DNA from: JACNJF01 sp050288105 | GTDB lineage: Bacteria; Pseudomonadota; Gammaproteobacteria; GCA-001735895 | Direction of reading: 5' to 3' | Assembly (NCBI GenBank): GCA_050288105.1 | Contig: JBNKDE010000006.1 | Span: 224,968-288,967 of the forward strand | DNA length: 64,000 nt | Part shown: one piece after another, positions 1 through 9,521 of the stretch | Position numbering within the stretch: position 1 is the first letter of the stretch | How the letters are laid out: each line of letters starts with the position of its first letter | Notes under the pieces: model-generated | The model's input: only the letters and a program-made list of their open reading frames with translations | The model's database searches: none | What the model was told of the DNA's origin: nothing | Position numbers and translations under genes: made by a program

Positions 1-1
1 C

Positions 2-736
2 TCAGGAACCCTGTTTACCGATGACAGCATCAGTGACGGCAGCTTTGCCTTCACCGATGCGAATGCGAGCAGTGGTGATAAAACCGTTACCACCGCAAGC
101 GTGACCGTAAGCGATGGCAACAGTGGTAACAACTACGACGTTACCTACGCAGACAACACCACAAGCACCATCAACCCGGCGGCACTGACCATCAGTACCA
201 GTGATGTAACCAAAACTTATGATGGTACCCTGTCAGCAGCAGGAACCGCAGTAGTCACCAGTGGCACGCTGTATACCAACGTCAGCAATGGCAGTGTTGT
301 GGATAGCATCAGTGGCGGCAGCTTTGCCTTCACCGATGCCAATGCGAGCAGTGGCGATAAAACTGTCACCACCGCAGCCGTGACCGTAAGCGATGGCAAT
401 ACTGGCAACAACTACAGCGTTACCTACGCCGATAACACCACCAGCACCATCAACCCGGCAGCTCTCACTATCAGTACTAGTGATGTAACCAAAACCTACG
501 ATGGCACCCTGTCAGCCAGTGGAACCGCAGTAGTCACCAGTGGCACGCTGTATACCAATGTCAGCAATGGCAGCGTTCTGGATAGCATCAGTGGCGGCAG
601 TTTTGCCTTCACCGATGCGAATGCGAGCAGTGGTGATAAAACCGTTACCACTACAGGCGTGACCGTAAGTGATGGCAATAGTGGCAACAACTACAGCGTT
701 ATCTACGCCGACAACACCACCAGCACGATTAATCCT
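2..736 (+). repeat. 279-bp direct repeats inside the YDG protein gene
   Basis: Two near-identical units run at about 179-457 and 458-736, and the last 178 bases of a third copy occupy 2-178. Corresponding positions, for example the GTGACCGTAAGCGATGGCAA stretch near 101 and 380, lie exactly 279 bp apart. Each unit encodes one 93-residue YDG repeat. Later repeats in the gene are more diverged. High nucleotide identity suggests recent duplication or gene conversion, so copy number could vary between strains or collapse in assembly. Confidence 0.9.
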
Positions 737-3700
737 TATGTGGTGAACCTGACTGGCACACGAGTGTATGACGGCACTACAGATGCCGCTGCGAGTGATC
801 TGGTTATCGGAACTCTAGTCGGAACAGAAACCCTGACCCTGACAGGAACCGGTAGCATGGCGGATGAACACGTGGGCACTAATAAGCCGGTGACTCTGGG
901 TACCCTGGCACTGGGTAATGGTACTGGCCTGGCCAGTAACTACACCTTCACAGGTGGAAGCTACACCTTGAGTGTTACCCAGGCAGCATTGACGATCAGC
1001 ACCAGCGATGTGATCAAAACCTATGATGGCACTGACAGTGCTTTGGGTACCGCCGTGGTGACTGCAGGTGCATTGTTTACTGATGATAATATTAGTGGAG
1101 GTACATTCAGCTTTGTAGATGTGAATGCGGGCACCAGTAAAACAGTGAATGTATCAGCTGTTAGCGTCAATGATGGTAATGGTGGTGCTAACTATGCTGT
1201 TACCTACACTGCGAATACCACCAGCACGATTAACCGTTATGTTGTTGACCTGAGTGGAACCCGCGTTTATGACGGCAGTACAGACGCCTTAGCTAGCGAT
1301 TTGATGATTGCCACATTGGTAGGTAGCGAAACCCTGACCTTAACTGGTAGCGGTAGTTTGGCTGATGCCAATGTCGCGGTGAATAAGGCGGTAGCTCTGG
1401 GTACACTGGCGCTAGGCGATGGAAGCAATGGCGGCCTGGCCAGTAACTACACTCTAAGCGGCGGCACTCAGACATTGACTGTGACACCTTATGTGGTTGA
1501 TCTGAGTGGAACCCGGGTATATGACGGTAGCACCGACGCCGTTGCCAGTGATCTCGTTATCGGTAGCCTGGTCGGCACTGAGACCCTGACCTTAAGCGGC
1601 ACTGGAACGTTGCTGGATGCAAACGTAGCCGTGAGTAAATCGGTTGGTATTGGTACGCTGGCACTGGGTGATGGAAGTGGATTAGCCAGTAACTATACCC
1701 TGAACGGCGGCAGCCGCAGTCTGACTGTGACACCATATGTTGTTGACCTGGATGGAACCCGAGTTTATGACGGTACTACCGATGTAGCTGCGGCAGACCT
1801 GACCATTGGCACGCTGGTTAATACAGAAACGCTCAATCTTGTTGGTGCAGGTTTCATAGATGATAAAAATGCGGGTACTGGTAAAACAGTTAATCTTGGT
1901 ACCTTGACACTGGTGAATGGTACTGGCCTGGCCAGTAACTACACCCTGACTGGTGGCTCTCAGCTTATCGATATCACCAGACAGGATATCTCAGTGGTTG
2001 GTGTGTTTGCGGTTGACAAGGTTTACGACGGTAGCGTCAACGCAACCATTGATTCCACCGGGGCTACTCTGATTGGTGCACTGGTTGGTGATGATGTTAG
2101 CCTTGATGAAATTATCGGAGCGTTTGTCGACAAAAATGTAGGCACGGGCAAAACAGTTAATGCAACTGGATTCACCCTGCTGGGTAACGATGCAGATAAC
2201 TACAACCTGCTAGACCCTGCTGGATTAACTGCGGATATTACACCCAGAACCTTAACCATCTCTGCAACTGGTGTGAACAAGGTGTATGACGGCACAACCA
2301 CTGCCGCAGTTACACTGTCCGATGATCGAGTCGCTGGTGATATTCTGCTGTTTGATTACACCGCTAACTTTATCGATAAGAATGTCAGTGTCGGTAAACA
2401 CGTAACGGTATCAATGACTACATCAGGAACAGACGCTGCTAACTATGTCGCCAATACTGCAACAACAACCTATGCGAATATCACAACCAGGTCTTTGACC
2501 GTAAGCGGTATTGCGGCAAATGACAAAGTTTACGATGGCAATACAGCAGCGGTGATAGATACATCGAGTGTTGTTTTCTCTGGACTGGTTTCAGGTGATG
2601 ATTTGAGCGTGAATGCAAACGGCAGTTTCGATAGCAAGCAGGTGGGCAATGCCAAACTGGTGACTTTGAGTAGCAGTTACACAGGTGTAGATAGTGCGAA
2701 CTACGTGATTACCGATCAGGCAAGTACCACTGCAAGCATTACCCCGAAAGCGCTTACGGTGAGTGGTGTCGCTGTAAATGACAAGGTTTATGACGGCAAT
2801 ACCTCTGCATCAGTAAATACCTCAGGGGTTGTTTATGGTGGCCTGGTTTCAGGTGATAACCTGGGTATGTCGGTTACTGCCAGCTTTGACACCAAGAATG
2901 CTGGTGTAGACAAACTGGTAACCTTAAACAGCAGTTATGCAGGAACTGATGCGAGTAATTACAGCATCACCGATCAGGTAACATCAACAGCAAGTATTAC
3001 ACCTAAGGCGTTAAGCGTCAGTGGTATCGCTGCTAATGATAAGGTCTATGATGGTGGAACCCTGGCCACTGTGGACACCTCCGCGGCTGTGTATACCGGT
3101 CTGGTGGCTGGAGATGTTATTAGTGTGAGCGCCAGTGGCACCTTCAATAGCAAGAATGTGGGCACTGACAAAACAGTCAGTCTGGTTAGCAGCTATTCTG
3201 GTACTGATGCCGCTAATTACAGTATCACTGACCAGAGTGCTACAACTGCTAACATTACTGCAAAAGCACTGAGTGTGAGTGGAATAACTGCGAATGACAA
3301 AGTCTATGATGGTAATACACTAGCGGTAGTGAATACATCAGGCGCTGTATTTACAGGTCTGGTATCAGGCGATGACCTGACTGTTGACGCTATTGGGTTC
3401 TTTGCAAATGGCAATGTCGGTATCAACAAAGAGGTAGCCCTGACCAGTCTGTACTCAGGCGCAGATAGCAGCAACTATGACATTAGCAGTCAGGCCAGTA
3501 CTACAGCGAGTATTCTGCCTTCTTCCAATATAAATCTGGAAGAAAATCAGGATGTGGTGGTGACTCCTCCGGTAAATCCAGGTGTAACCGAGCCACAAAA
3601 TCCTGGAAGCCCGACTGATAATCCAGTACAGATTCCAGATGAATTTGTTCCGGTTATTGGAGGCGGAACCGTAATCGGAGCTGAGACTGGAACTGGAACT

Positions 3701-4630
3701 GGAACTGGAACTGGAACTGGAACTGGAACTGGAACTGGAACTGGAACTGGAACTGGAACTGGAACTGGAACTGGAACTGGAACTGAAATTGGATCCGAAA
3801 CCGAAACCGGAACTGGAGCTGGAACCGAAGCTGGAGCTGAAACCGGAACCGAAGGACAAGAAGGTTCAGGAGACGCTACTCCTGGTCTGACGATTTCCGC
3901 CGTTGTGTCTACATTATCAAATCCTGAAGGCAGTTCTGATGGCGGATCTGAATCAGCTTCAGAGTCGGGCTCAGAACAGGGAGCTACTGAAAGCGAAATG
4001 GAAAGTCAGGGATTCGTCAATGTCAGGAAGTTTGACGATGTTGAGTTTATTGCGGGACAGCCGTTCGAGTATCAGTTACCTGAGGATACTTTTGTTCACA
4101 GCGATGAAACGGTCAACTATAGCGTTAGAGTAACGCAGTTAGATGGTTCAGCGCTCCCTGACTGGATTGGCTTCGATGAAGAGACTATGAAGTTTACAGG
4201 TGTCTCTCCTGATGGGCCTGTTCAGTTATCAGTACTGATCATTGCTGAAGACCCACAGGGTAATGTGGAAGAAACAGTATTACGCATCAATACGGTTTAC
4301 TTACTCATTGGGGTCAACTTTGATACTGGATCCGCAGAGATTAAGCCCAGCTCTTTTGAAAGCATGACCAGAACTATTGATTACCTGAAACGTAATCCAG
4401 ATTTGAAAGTTCTGGTTGCTGGTCATACGGATAATGTTGGTGAGGCTGCTTCGAATCTGCAGCTATCACAAAAACGGGCCGAAGCGGTAAGGCAGTATTT
4501 CATTCAGCAGGGAGTAGATCCTGATCAGGTTGATGCCAGAGGATTTGGCGAGTCCGAACCTGTTGCTGATAACACTAGCAGGGAAGGAAGAGCGAAAAAC
4601 AGGCGGGTAGAGCTGCGTATCCTGCAGTAG
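2..4630 (+). CDS. YDG-repeat surface protein with C-terminal OmpA domain (5' end outside window)
   Basis: The reading frame is open from the first bases of the window, so the true start lies upstream; 1542 residues are visible. Most of it is a tandem series of beta-rich repeats, each with a K/R-x-YDG motif (KTYDGT, RVYDGT, KVYDGN); I count 13 complete ones plus a partial one at the window edge. Such repeats occur in filamentous-haemagglutinin-like adhesins. A Gly-Thr linker follows at about residues 1229-1261, then a Glu/Ser-rich stretch, a putative Ig/cadherin-like domain (about 1347-1430) and an OmpA C-terminal domain (about 1432-1542). The OmpA domain shows the peptidoglycan-binding signature NLQLSQKRAEAV and the terminal NRRVEL. 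I infer a large surface or periplasm-spanning protein anchored to peptidoglycan, probably an adhesin. Its secretion route cannot be judged because the N-terminus is missing. A strong hairpin follows the stop. Confidence 0.8.
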   Translation, partial: SGTLFTDDSISDGSFAFTDANASSGDKTVTTASVTVSDGNSGNNYDVTYADNTTSTINPAALTISTSDVTKTYDGTLSAAGTAVVTSGTLYTNVSNGSVVDSISGGSFAFTDANASSGDKTVTTAAVTVSDGNTGNNYSVTYADNTTSTINPAALTISTSDVTKTYDGTLSASGTAVVTSGTLYTNVSNGSVLDSISGGSFAFTDANASSGDKTVTTTGVTVSDGNSGNNYSVIYADNTTSTINPYVVNLTGTRVYDGTTDAAASDLVIGTLVGTETLTLTGTGSMADEHVGTNKPVTLGTLALGNGTGLASNYTFTGGSYTLSVTQAALTISTSDVIKTYDGTDSALGTAVVTAGALFTDDNISGGTFSFVDVNAGTSKTVNVSAVSVNDGNGGANYAVTYTANTTSTINRYVVDLSGTRVYDGSTDALASDLMIATLVGSETLTLTGSGSLADANVAVNKAVALGTLALGDGSNGGLASNYTLSGGTQTLTVTPYVVDLSGTRVYDGSTDAVASDLVIGSLVGTETLTLSGTGTLLDANVAVSKSVGIGTLALGDGSGLASNYTLNGGSRSLTVTPYVVDLDGTRVYDGTTDVAAADLTIGTLVNTETLNLVGAGFIDDKNAGTGKTVNLGTLTLVNGTGLASNYTLTGGSQLIDITRQDISVVGVFAVDKVYDGSVNATIDSTGATLIGALVGDDVSLDEIIGAFVDKNVGTGKTVNATGFTLLGNDADNYNLLDPAGLTADITPRTLTISATGVNKVYDGTTTAAVTLSDDRVAGDILLFDYTANFIDKNVSVGKHVTVSMTTSGTDAANYVANTATTTYANITTRSLTVSGIAANDKVYDGNTAAVIDTSSVVFSGLVSGDDLSVNANGSFDSKQVGNAKLVTLSSSYTGVDSANYVITDQASTTASITPKALTVSGVAVNDKVYDGNTSASVNTSGVVYGGLVSGDNLGMSVTASFDTKNAGVDKLVTLNSSYAGTDASNYSITDQVTSTASITPKALSVSGIAANDKVYDGGTLATVDTSAAVYTGLVAGDVISVSASGTFNSKNVGTDKTVSLVSSYSGTDAANYSITDQSATTANITAKALSVSGITANDKVYDGNTLAVVNTSGAVFTGLVSGDDLTVDAIGFFANGNVGINKEVALTSLYSGADSSNYDISSQASTTASILPSSNINLEENQDVVVTPPVNPGVTEPQNPGSPTDNPVQIPDEFVPVIGGGTVIGAETGTGTGTGTGTGTGTGTGTGTGTGTGTGTGTGTEIGSETETGTGAGTEAGAETGTEGQEGSGDATPGLTISAVVSTLSNPEGSSDGGSESASESGSEQGATESEMESQGFVNVRKFDDVEFIAGQPFEYQLPEDTFVHSDETVNYSVRVTQLDGSALPDWIGFDEETMKFTGVSPDGPVQLSVLIIAEDPQGNVEETVLRINTVYLLIGVNFDTGSAEIKPSSFESMTRTIDYLKRNPDLKVLVAGHTDNVGEAASNLQLSQKRAEAVRQYFIQQGVDPDQVDARGFGESEPVADNTSREGRAKNRRVELRILQ
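3686..3784 (+). repeat. Hexanucleotide microsatellite (ACTGGA)n, about 16.5 copies
   Basis: A perfect 6-bp tandem repeat encodes an alternating Gly-Thr linker between the YDG array and the C-terminal domains. The unit length is a multiple of three, so slippage would change linker length without breaking the frame. Confidence 0.97.
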
Positions 4631-4643
4631 TCTGCAAGCATTT

Positions 4644-4685
4644 CTGGCAGCACAGCTAGTTTTCAGCTGTGCTGCCAGGCTGTTT
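4644..4685 (+). terminator. Intrinsic terminator after the YDG/OmpA gene
   Basis: A perfect 14-bp stem (4644-4657 with 4665-4678) closes a 7-nt loop and is followed by GCTGTTTT. It lies between two convergent genes. The T-rich tail is on the plus strand, so it mainly serves the upstream plus-strand gene. Confidence 0.8.
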
Positions 4686-4706
4686 TAAAAGCGGTAGCAG
4701 ATCTCC

Positions 4707-5186
4707 CTATCCACCATGTTTCATAATCCGCGCCTTATCCCGCGACCAGTCGCGGTCTTTTTCAGTTGCGCGCTTGTCGTGCAGTTTCTTACCTTTAGCT
4801 ACGCCAATACTCAACTTGGCCTTGCCACGACTCCAGAAAGCAGATAAAGCGATCAGGGTATAACCTTTGCGTTCAATCAGACCTTCCAGTCGATCAATTT
4901 CGTTTCGGTGTGCGAGTAGTTTACGTACCCGGGTAGGTTCCGGGTTGATGTGTGTGGAAGCCGTATTCAGGGGCGCAATATGAGCGCCACTTAACCACAG
5001 TTCATTCTTTTTGATGAACACATAGCTTTCTGCCAGTTGCAGTTTTTTCTCACGCAGGCTTTTGACTTCCCAGCCCTGGAGCGCTATCCCTACCTCCAGC
5101 GTTTCCTCGATAAAAAACTCAAAGCGAGCTGCTTTATTTTTCGCGATCGTGTTATCGGGAGCTTTTGCCTTCTTGCCTTTAGCCAT
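4707..5186 (-). CDS. smpB: SsrA-binding protein SmpB
   Basis: This 159-residue protein has the normal length for SmpB, the small basic protein that binds tmRNA and brings it to stalled ribosomes for trans-translation. Recognisable features are the N-terminal NKAARFEF segment, the core phrase GWEVKSLREKK, and the basic C-terminal tail with the family phrase HDKRATEKDRDWSRDKAR. That tail enters the empty mRNA channel. The gene faces the YDG protein convergently. No tmRNA gene is recognisable next to it in this window, although ssrA lies close to smpB in some gammaproteobacteria. Confidence 0.97.
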   Translation of the reverse strand: MAKGKKAKAPDNTIAKNKAARFEFFIEETLEVGIALQGWEVKSLREKKLQLAESYVFIKKNELWLSGAHIAPLNTASTHINPEPTRVRKLLAHRNEIDRLEGLIERKGYTLIALSAFWSRGKAKLSIGVAKGKKLHDKRATEKDRDWSRDKARIMKHGG

Positions 5187-5552
5187 GTTGTCAGTTGGTC
5201 ATTTAAAAAACAGTGTATTGTGCGCATTCTCAGCACATTAGACAAGGAGCATTCTATGCTGCACCTCGCAGGATGTTTCGCCGCGAATGGTGTAAGTTCG
5301 AGTCAGGTTAGGATACAGGATCGCTAACAATCATGTTGGTTTGGGTTATTACTGGTAACTGTCTACCCTGATTTTTGTGCTGGTTGATTTCAAGCCTGAA
5401 AGCTCGGAGAGATTCTCTTTATTTCGCTAACAAAAAGGAGGATTCCTCTTCTAGCAGCTTGGAGTACAGAGCATCTCTCGTGGCTATGTGACTTATCATT
5501 GTTGACTGATGATACGGCGCTGCGGTGCTGGTTAAACTGACGCAAGGGGCAG
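5187..5552. other. Intergenic region between smpB and doeC
   Basis: This 366-bp stretch lies between two divergent genes and should hold both promoters. A short inverted repeat TGTGC-N9-GCACA lies at 5219-5237, just upstream of smpB. Purine-rich AAGGGG at 5544-5549 is the ribosome-binding site for the ALDH gene. I see no RNA gene, no convincing riboswitch and no conserved ORF. Any DoeX operator for doeC would probably lie here, but I cannot identify one. Confidence 0.5.
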
Positions 5553-7046
5553 ATGATGAAGGCTGAAAATATACGATACAGGAGGAGTACCTTACTGGAT
5601 GAGATGCAGGATCCGACGCTGTTTAGGGAGTTTGCTTACCTCAATGGAGAATGGGTCAGTAGCGAACAGGGAAAGTACATCGATGTGACTAATCCGGCCG
5701 ATGATAGCTGGCTGGGCCATATTCCCGTACTGGAAGCTAAACAGAGCCTGCAGGCGATAGAGATTGCACAGCATGCATTCATTCAGTGGTCGAGTCTGTT
5801 ACCGCAGGAAAGGTCCAAAATGTTGCGACGCTGGTATGACCTGATGCTCGCGCATAAGCAGGATCTGGCCTGGATTATGACGCTTGAACAGGGTAAGCCC
5901 TTATCCGAATCACTGGGGGAAATTGACTATGCGGCTTCTTTTCTGGAGTTTTATGCGGAGGAAGCCAAACGCCCCAATATCGAAAGTGTGACCTCTCACC
6001 TGGAATTTGCGGAGGTTGAGGTATGGCGCGAACCGCTAGGCATTGCTGGGCTGATTACCCCCTGGAACTTTCCATCTGCGATGATAACGCGCAAGGCCGC
6101 AGCTGCTATGGCAGCAGGCTGTTCGGTGCTTGTTCATCCCTCGTATGAGACACCCTTTTCTGCATTGGCGCTGGCTGAGCTTGCGCATCGAGCGGGGATA
6201 CCCGCTGGTGTATTTAATGTGTTAACCGGTAAGCCCCAACCCATTGTTGAAACCTGGATGGATTCAAATCTGGTCAGGGCGATCTCTTTTACCGGCTCTA
6301 CCGAGGTCGGGAAGCTACTTTACCGACAGGGTGCAGAAACGATAAAACGCCTGGTGCTGGAACTGGGCGGCCACGCCCCCTTTCTGGTGTTTGCCGATGC
6401 TGATCTGGAGCGCGCGGTAGACTGTGCGATTTCAGCCAAGTTTGCGACTTCTGGGCAGGATTGCCTGGGTGCGAACCGCTTTCTGGTAGAGCGCCCTTTA
6501 TATCAGGCTTTCTGTGACCTTTTTAGCGAGCGCGTTGCGCAACTCAAGGTTGCTGCTGGGCATCTGGATCCGGATATTGGCCCACTGATGAATGAGTCGG
6601 CAATCCAGAAGCAGGAAGCGCATGTACAGGATGCTCTGTCAAAAGGTGCCAGATTAATGGTCGGAGGTGGTGTTCATGAAGCGGGACGCCTGTTTTACCA
6701 GCCGACCGTACTGGTCGATGTTCCAGACAATGCCTTGATCATGCATCAGGAAACCTTTGGCCCGGTTGCTGCAATTCGAGCTTTTGACGATGAGTCTGAA
6801 GCATTACAGCTGGCGAATGCGACAGAGTATGGCTTAATCAGCTACCTGCATACCGAACATGCCAAACGTATTTATCGTCTGACCCGAGATCTCAAGTTTG
6901 GTATGGTCGCGGTAAATAGAACCTCGGTTACTGGTGCCCCTATACCTTTTGGAGGTATGAAACAGTCCGGGCTGGGGCGAGAAGGCTCACGGATGGGGAT
7001 GGAGGCTTTTACCGAGGTAAAGTATGTTTGCCGCAATTTTGAATAG
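5553..7046 (+). CDS. doeC: NAD(P)-dependent aldehyde dehydrogenase, probable DoeC (aspartate-semialdehyde oxidation in ectoine breakdown)
   Basis: A 497-residue aldehyde dehydrogenase of the succinate-semialdehyde dehydrogenase branch. It shows the cofactor segment TPWNFPSAMITRK, SFTGSTEVGK, the general-base glutamate in LELGGHAP and the catalytic cysteine in GQDCLGANR. Sequence alone would give a generic GabD-like call. The neighbours doeD, doeB, doeA and doeX argue that it is DoeC, which oxidises L-aspartate-4-semialdehyde to aspartate in the last step of ectoine catabolism. Two in-frame ATGs occur at 5553 and 5556; AAGGGG at 5544-5549 is spaced slightly better for the second. The transaminase gene starts 54 bp downstream, so the two are probably co-transcribed. 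Confidence 0.8.
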   Translation: MMKAENIRYRRSTLLDEMQDPTLFREFAYLNGEWVSSEQGKYIDVTNPADDSWLGHIPVLEAKQSLQAIEIAQHAFIQWSSLLPQERSKMLRRWYDLMLAHKQDLAWIMTLEQGKPLSESLGEIDYAASFLEFYAEEAKRPNIESVTSHLEFAEVEVWREPLGIAGLITPWNFPSAMITRKAAAAMAAGCSVLVHPSYETPFSALALAELAHRAGIPAGVFNVLTGKPQPIVETWMDSNLVRAISFTGSTEVGKLLYRQGAETIKRLVLELGGHAPFLVFADADLERAVDCAISAKFATSGQDCLGANRFLVERPLYQAFCDLFSERVAQLKVAAGHLDPDIGPLMNESAIQKQEAHVQDALSKGARLMVGGGVHEAGRLFYQPTVLVDVPDNALIMHQETFGPVAAIRAFDDESEALQLANATEYGLISYLHTEHAKRIYRLTRDLKFGMVAVNRTSVTGAPIPFGGMKQSGLGREGSRMGMEAFTEVKYVCRNFE

Positions 7047-7100
7047 TTAGTCGGGCCTGAGAAACCCTTGAATAGATAATTGATAAACTGGAGATAGTAT

Positions 7101-8474
7101 ATGACCAACTTAAGCGATTTAGAAAACTGGGATCGTTCCTCTTTCTTTCATCCCTCAACTCACCTGGCTGAATTTGCGCGCGGTAATGCACCCGAGCGCG
7201 TCATTAAAACTGCAAAAGGCGTTTATATAGAAGATGTCAATGGTAACAAACTGCTGGATGGATTTGGTGGGCTGTATTGTGTCAATGTCGGTTATGGTCA
7301 GCAGGATATCATTGATGCGATCAGTGAGCAGGCTAACCAGTTGGCGTATTACCATTCCTATGTCGGTCACGGCACCGAGGCTTCCATTACGCTGTCGAAA
7401 ATGATCCTGGACAGAGCGCCGGACAATATGTCGAAGGTGTATTTTGGTCTCTCCGGTTCGGACGCGAATGAAACCAACATCAAGCTGGTGTGGTACTACA
7501 ACAATATTCTGGGGCGTCCACAAAAGAAAAAAATTATCTCGCGCTGGCGCGGTTACCATGGCTCCGGATTGATGAGTGGTTCGCTTACCGGGCTGGGGGT
7601 TTTTCATAACAAGTTTGATTTACCGCTGTCGCAGGTAATCCATACCGATGCCCCTTATTACTATCACCGCGAAGATGACAGCCAGAGTGAAGAAGCCTTC
7701 AGTGCCCAGTGTGCGGCTTCGCTGGAGGCGCTAATAGAAGCGGAAGGTGCAGATACCATTGCGGCATTCATCGGTGAACCTATGCTGGGTACCGGGGGGC
7801 TGGTTCCTCCGCCTGAGGGTTACTGGCAAGCCATTCAGGCAGTCCTGAAAAAACACGATATCCTGCTGATTGCAGATGAAGTCATCACCGGCTTTGGTCG
7901 TCTGGGGAGTATGTTTGGTTCGATGCATTATTCCATCCAGCCCGATATCATCACCATTGCCAAGGGCTTGACTTCAGCTTATGCGCCGCTGTCAGGTTCT
8001 ATCATTTCAGATAAGGTATGGCAGGTGCTGGAGCAAGGTACCGACGAGTTTGGTGCTATCGGCCATGGCTGGACCTATTCCGCTCACCCGATCTGCGCGG
8101 CTGCCGGTGTGGCTAACCTGAAACTGGTGGATGAATTAGGCGTGCTGAGTAATGCTGCGCATACCGGTGCTTATTTTATTCAGAATATGCAACAGGCGCT
8201 GGCCGAGCATCCTCATGTGGGTGATGTACGAGGTGAGGGCCTGATGTGTGCCATAGAACTGGTTGACGATCGCGCATCACGCAAACTGTATGATCCTGTG
8301 GGCAAGATTGGGCCACAGATTGCTGCGGCTCTACTGAGTCGAGGGGTGATTGGTCGCGCGATGCCGCACGGCGATATTATCGGTTATGCGCCTCCGCTCG
8401 TATTGTCGCGTAATGAAGCAGACATTATAGTGCAGGCAACTCAGGAAGCGATTATCGAGGTGCTGGGTAAATAA
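7101..8474 (+). CDS. doeD: Class III PLP aminotransferase, probable diaminobutyrate transaminase DoeD
   Basis: A 457-residue fold-type I, class III aminotransferase, close in length to omega-amino acid:pyruvate aminotransferases. Visible motifs are GGLYCVNVGYG near the N-terminus, the cofactor-binding SGSDANE, the ring-stacking WRGYHGS, the conserved aspartate in ADEVITGFGR and the Schiff-base lysine in IAKGLTSAYAPL. From the family alone, taurine, beta-alanine or GABA could be the substrate. Position beside the ectoine genes makes L-2,4-diaminobutyrate to aspartate semialdehyde the likely reaction. GGAG lies about 8 bases upstream of the ATG. Its stop is 26 bp from the stop of convergent doeB, with no clear terminator between them. 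Confidence 0.78.
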   Translation: MTNLSDLENWDRSSFFHPSTHLAEFARGNAPERVIKTAKGVYIEDVNGNKLLDGFGGLYCVNVGYGQQDIIDAISEQANQLAYYHSYVGHGTEASITLSKMILDRAPDNMSKVYFGLSGSDANETNIKLVWYYNNILGRPQKKKIISRWRGYHGSGLMSGSLTGLGVFHNKFDLPLSQVIHTDAPYYYHREDDSQSEEAFSAQCAASLEALIEAEGADTIAAFIGEPMLGTGGLVPPPEGYWQAIQAVLKKHDILLIADEVITGFGRLGSMFGSMHYSIQPDIITIAKGLTSAYAPLSGSIISDKVWQVLEQGTDEFGAIGHGWTYSAHPICAAAGVANLKLVDELGVLSNAAHTGAYFIQNMQQALAEHPHVGDVRGEGLMCAIELVDDRASRKLYDPVGKIGPQIAAALLSRGVIGRAMPHGDIIGYAPPLVLSRNEADIIVQATQEAIIEVLGK

Positions 8475-8500
8475 GTGCCGGGGTTCTAAATTTGCCTGGA

Positions 8501-9511
8501 TTACTGATCGTCATCTTTGACGATTTCAGCGATAACATTCAGGCAATCTCCCATTTTTACCTGCGAGGGAACGTGACGCGATAATACGATGCCGTCACGT
8601 GGCGCAAAGTACTCATAGGGAGGTACTGCGGTACGTTCTGTGATGTGGATGCGAGCCATCAGATCGCCGGTTTTTACGCGATCACCCAGCGTGACTACCG
8701 GTTCCAGCAGACCTGTATGCTGCGAAAACAGATAAGAGCGTTCATCCGGCATGTCTAGCGATAAGGTGGGCTCGGGGCAGGGGGTTAACTCACCATCCAG
8801 AATGCCGGCCTGGATCAGGAAATTGTCTACGCCTCGTTTGGCGATATTTACCGAATAAGGTGTCGTAGTGCCTGCACCACCCAGCTCAGTAGTGACGAAT
8901 ACCTTACCCAGATTTTCAACCTGGGTGTCGTACATACCAGCGGCATCGATATCCAGCATTTTGACATGATAAGGTGCACCGAATGCTTTCATGTAGGTTT
9001 CACTGATTTTCTCCTGACTGGCGTCTGCCAGGCGATGTATCGCGGCAAATGGCAGAAAGTCCAATGTCTTGCCACCCGAATGTATATCCAGTACAACATC
9101 CGCCAAAGGGAGCAGAGTGCGGCAGAAGTAATCCGCAATCACTTCGGTTACAGTACCATCCGGTTTTCCCGGGAATACACGGTTTAAATTACAGCCATCG
9201 ACCGGCGATACCCTGCGTGCAGCCTGGAAGGCGGGGTAGTTCATGGCCGGTACTACAATCACCCGGCCCTGGATGTCATTGATTTCGGTGCGTCCGGCAA
9301 AGTTATACAGTGCGACCGGTCCTTCGTATTCATCACCGTGATTACCTCCGGTAATCAGTGCCGTAGGGCCTGCTCCATTTTTCATTTGCGTGATGGGGAT
9401 CATGATTGAGCCCCAGGCCGAATCATCACGGGAATGAGGCATATTGAGAAAACCGTGCTGGATACCATCACGATCAAAATCTATGGTTGAGATAATTGGA
9501 TTATTGCGCAT
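8501..9511 (-). CDS. doeB: N-alpha-acetyl-L-2,4-diaminobutyrate deacetylase DoeB
   Basis: A 336-residue member of the succinylglutamate desuccinylase/aspartoacylase zinc hydrolases. The zinc ligands are visible in GGNHGDEYEG and LDIHSGG. The C-terminal part resembles the biotinyl-lipoyl-like tail often seen in this subfamily (GDRVKTGDLMARIHI). In ectoine degradation DoeB removes the acetyl group from N-alpha-acetyl-diaminobutyrate left by DoeA. I chose the ATG at 9511. The frame stays open to 9592, but that extension overlaps doeA and lacks family character, and a purine-rich AAGAGAG precedes 9511. The gene follows doeA by 10 bp, so the two form an operon. Confidence 0.9.
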   Translation of the reverse strand: MRNNPIISTIDFDRDGIQHGFLNMPHSRDDSAWGSIMIPITQMKNGAGPTALITGGNHGDEYEGPVALYNFAGRTEINDIQGRVIVVPAMNYPAFQAARRVSPVDGCNLNRVFPGKPDGTVTEVIADYFCRTLLPLADVVLDIHSGGKTLDFLPFAAIHRLADASQEKISETYMKAFGAPYHVKMLDIDAAGMYDTQVENLGKVFVTTELGGAGTTTPYSVNIAKRGVDNFLIQAGILDGELTPCPEPTLSLDMPDERSYLFSQHTGLLEPVVTLGDRVKTGDLMARIHITERTAVPPYEYFAPRDGIVLSRHVPSQVKMGDCLNVIAEIVKDDDQ

Positions 9512-9521
9512 AACAGCTCTC

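Noticed and set aside
2..736. CRISPR-like array
   Set aside because: The repeats are 279 bp, contiguous and coding; there are no spacers. The same holds for the 294-bp repeats at 61465-64000.
3455..3859. Minus-strand ORF with a long serine run
   Set aside because: It is the antisense reading of the hexanucleotide microsatellite within a well-supported plus-strand gene.
5187..5552. tmRNA or glycine riboswitch between smpB and doeC
   Set aside because: No tmRNA ends or tag ORF are visible, and the purine-rich stretches do not form the paired aptamer core of a glycine riboswitch.
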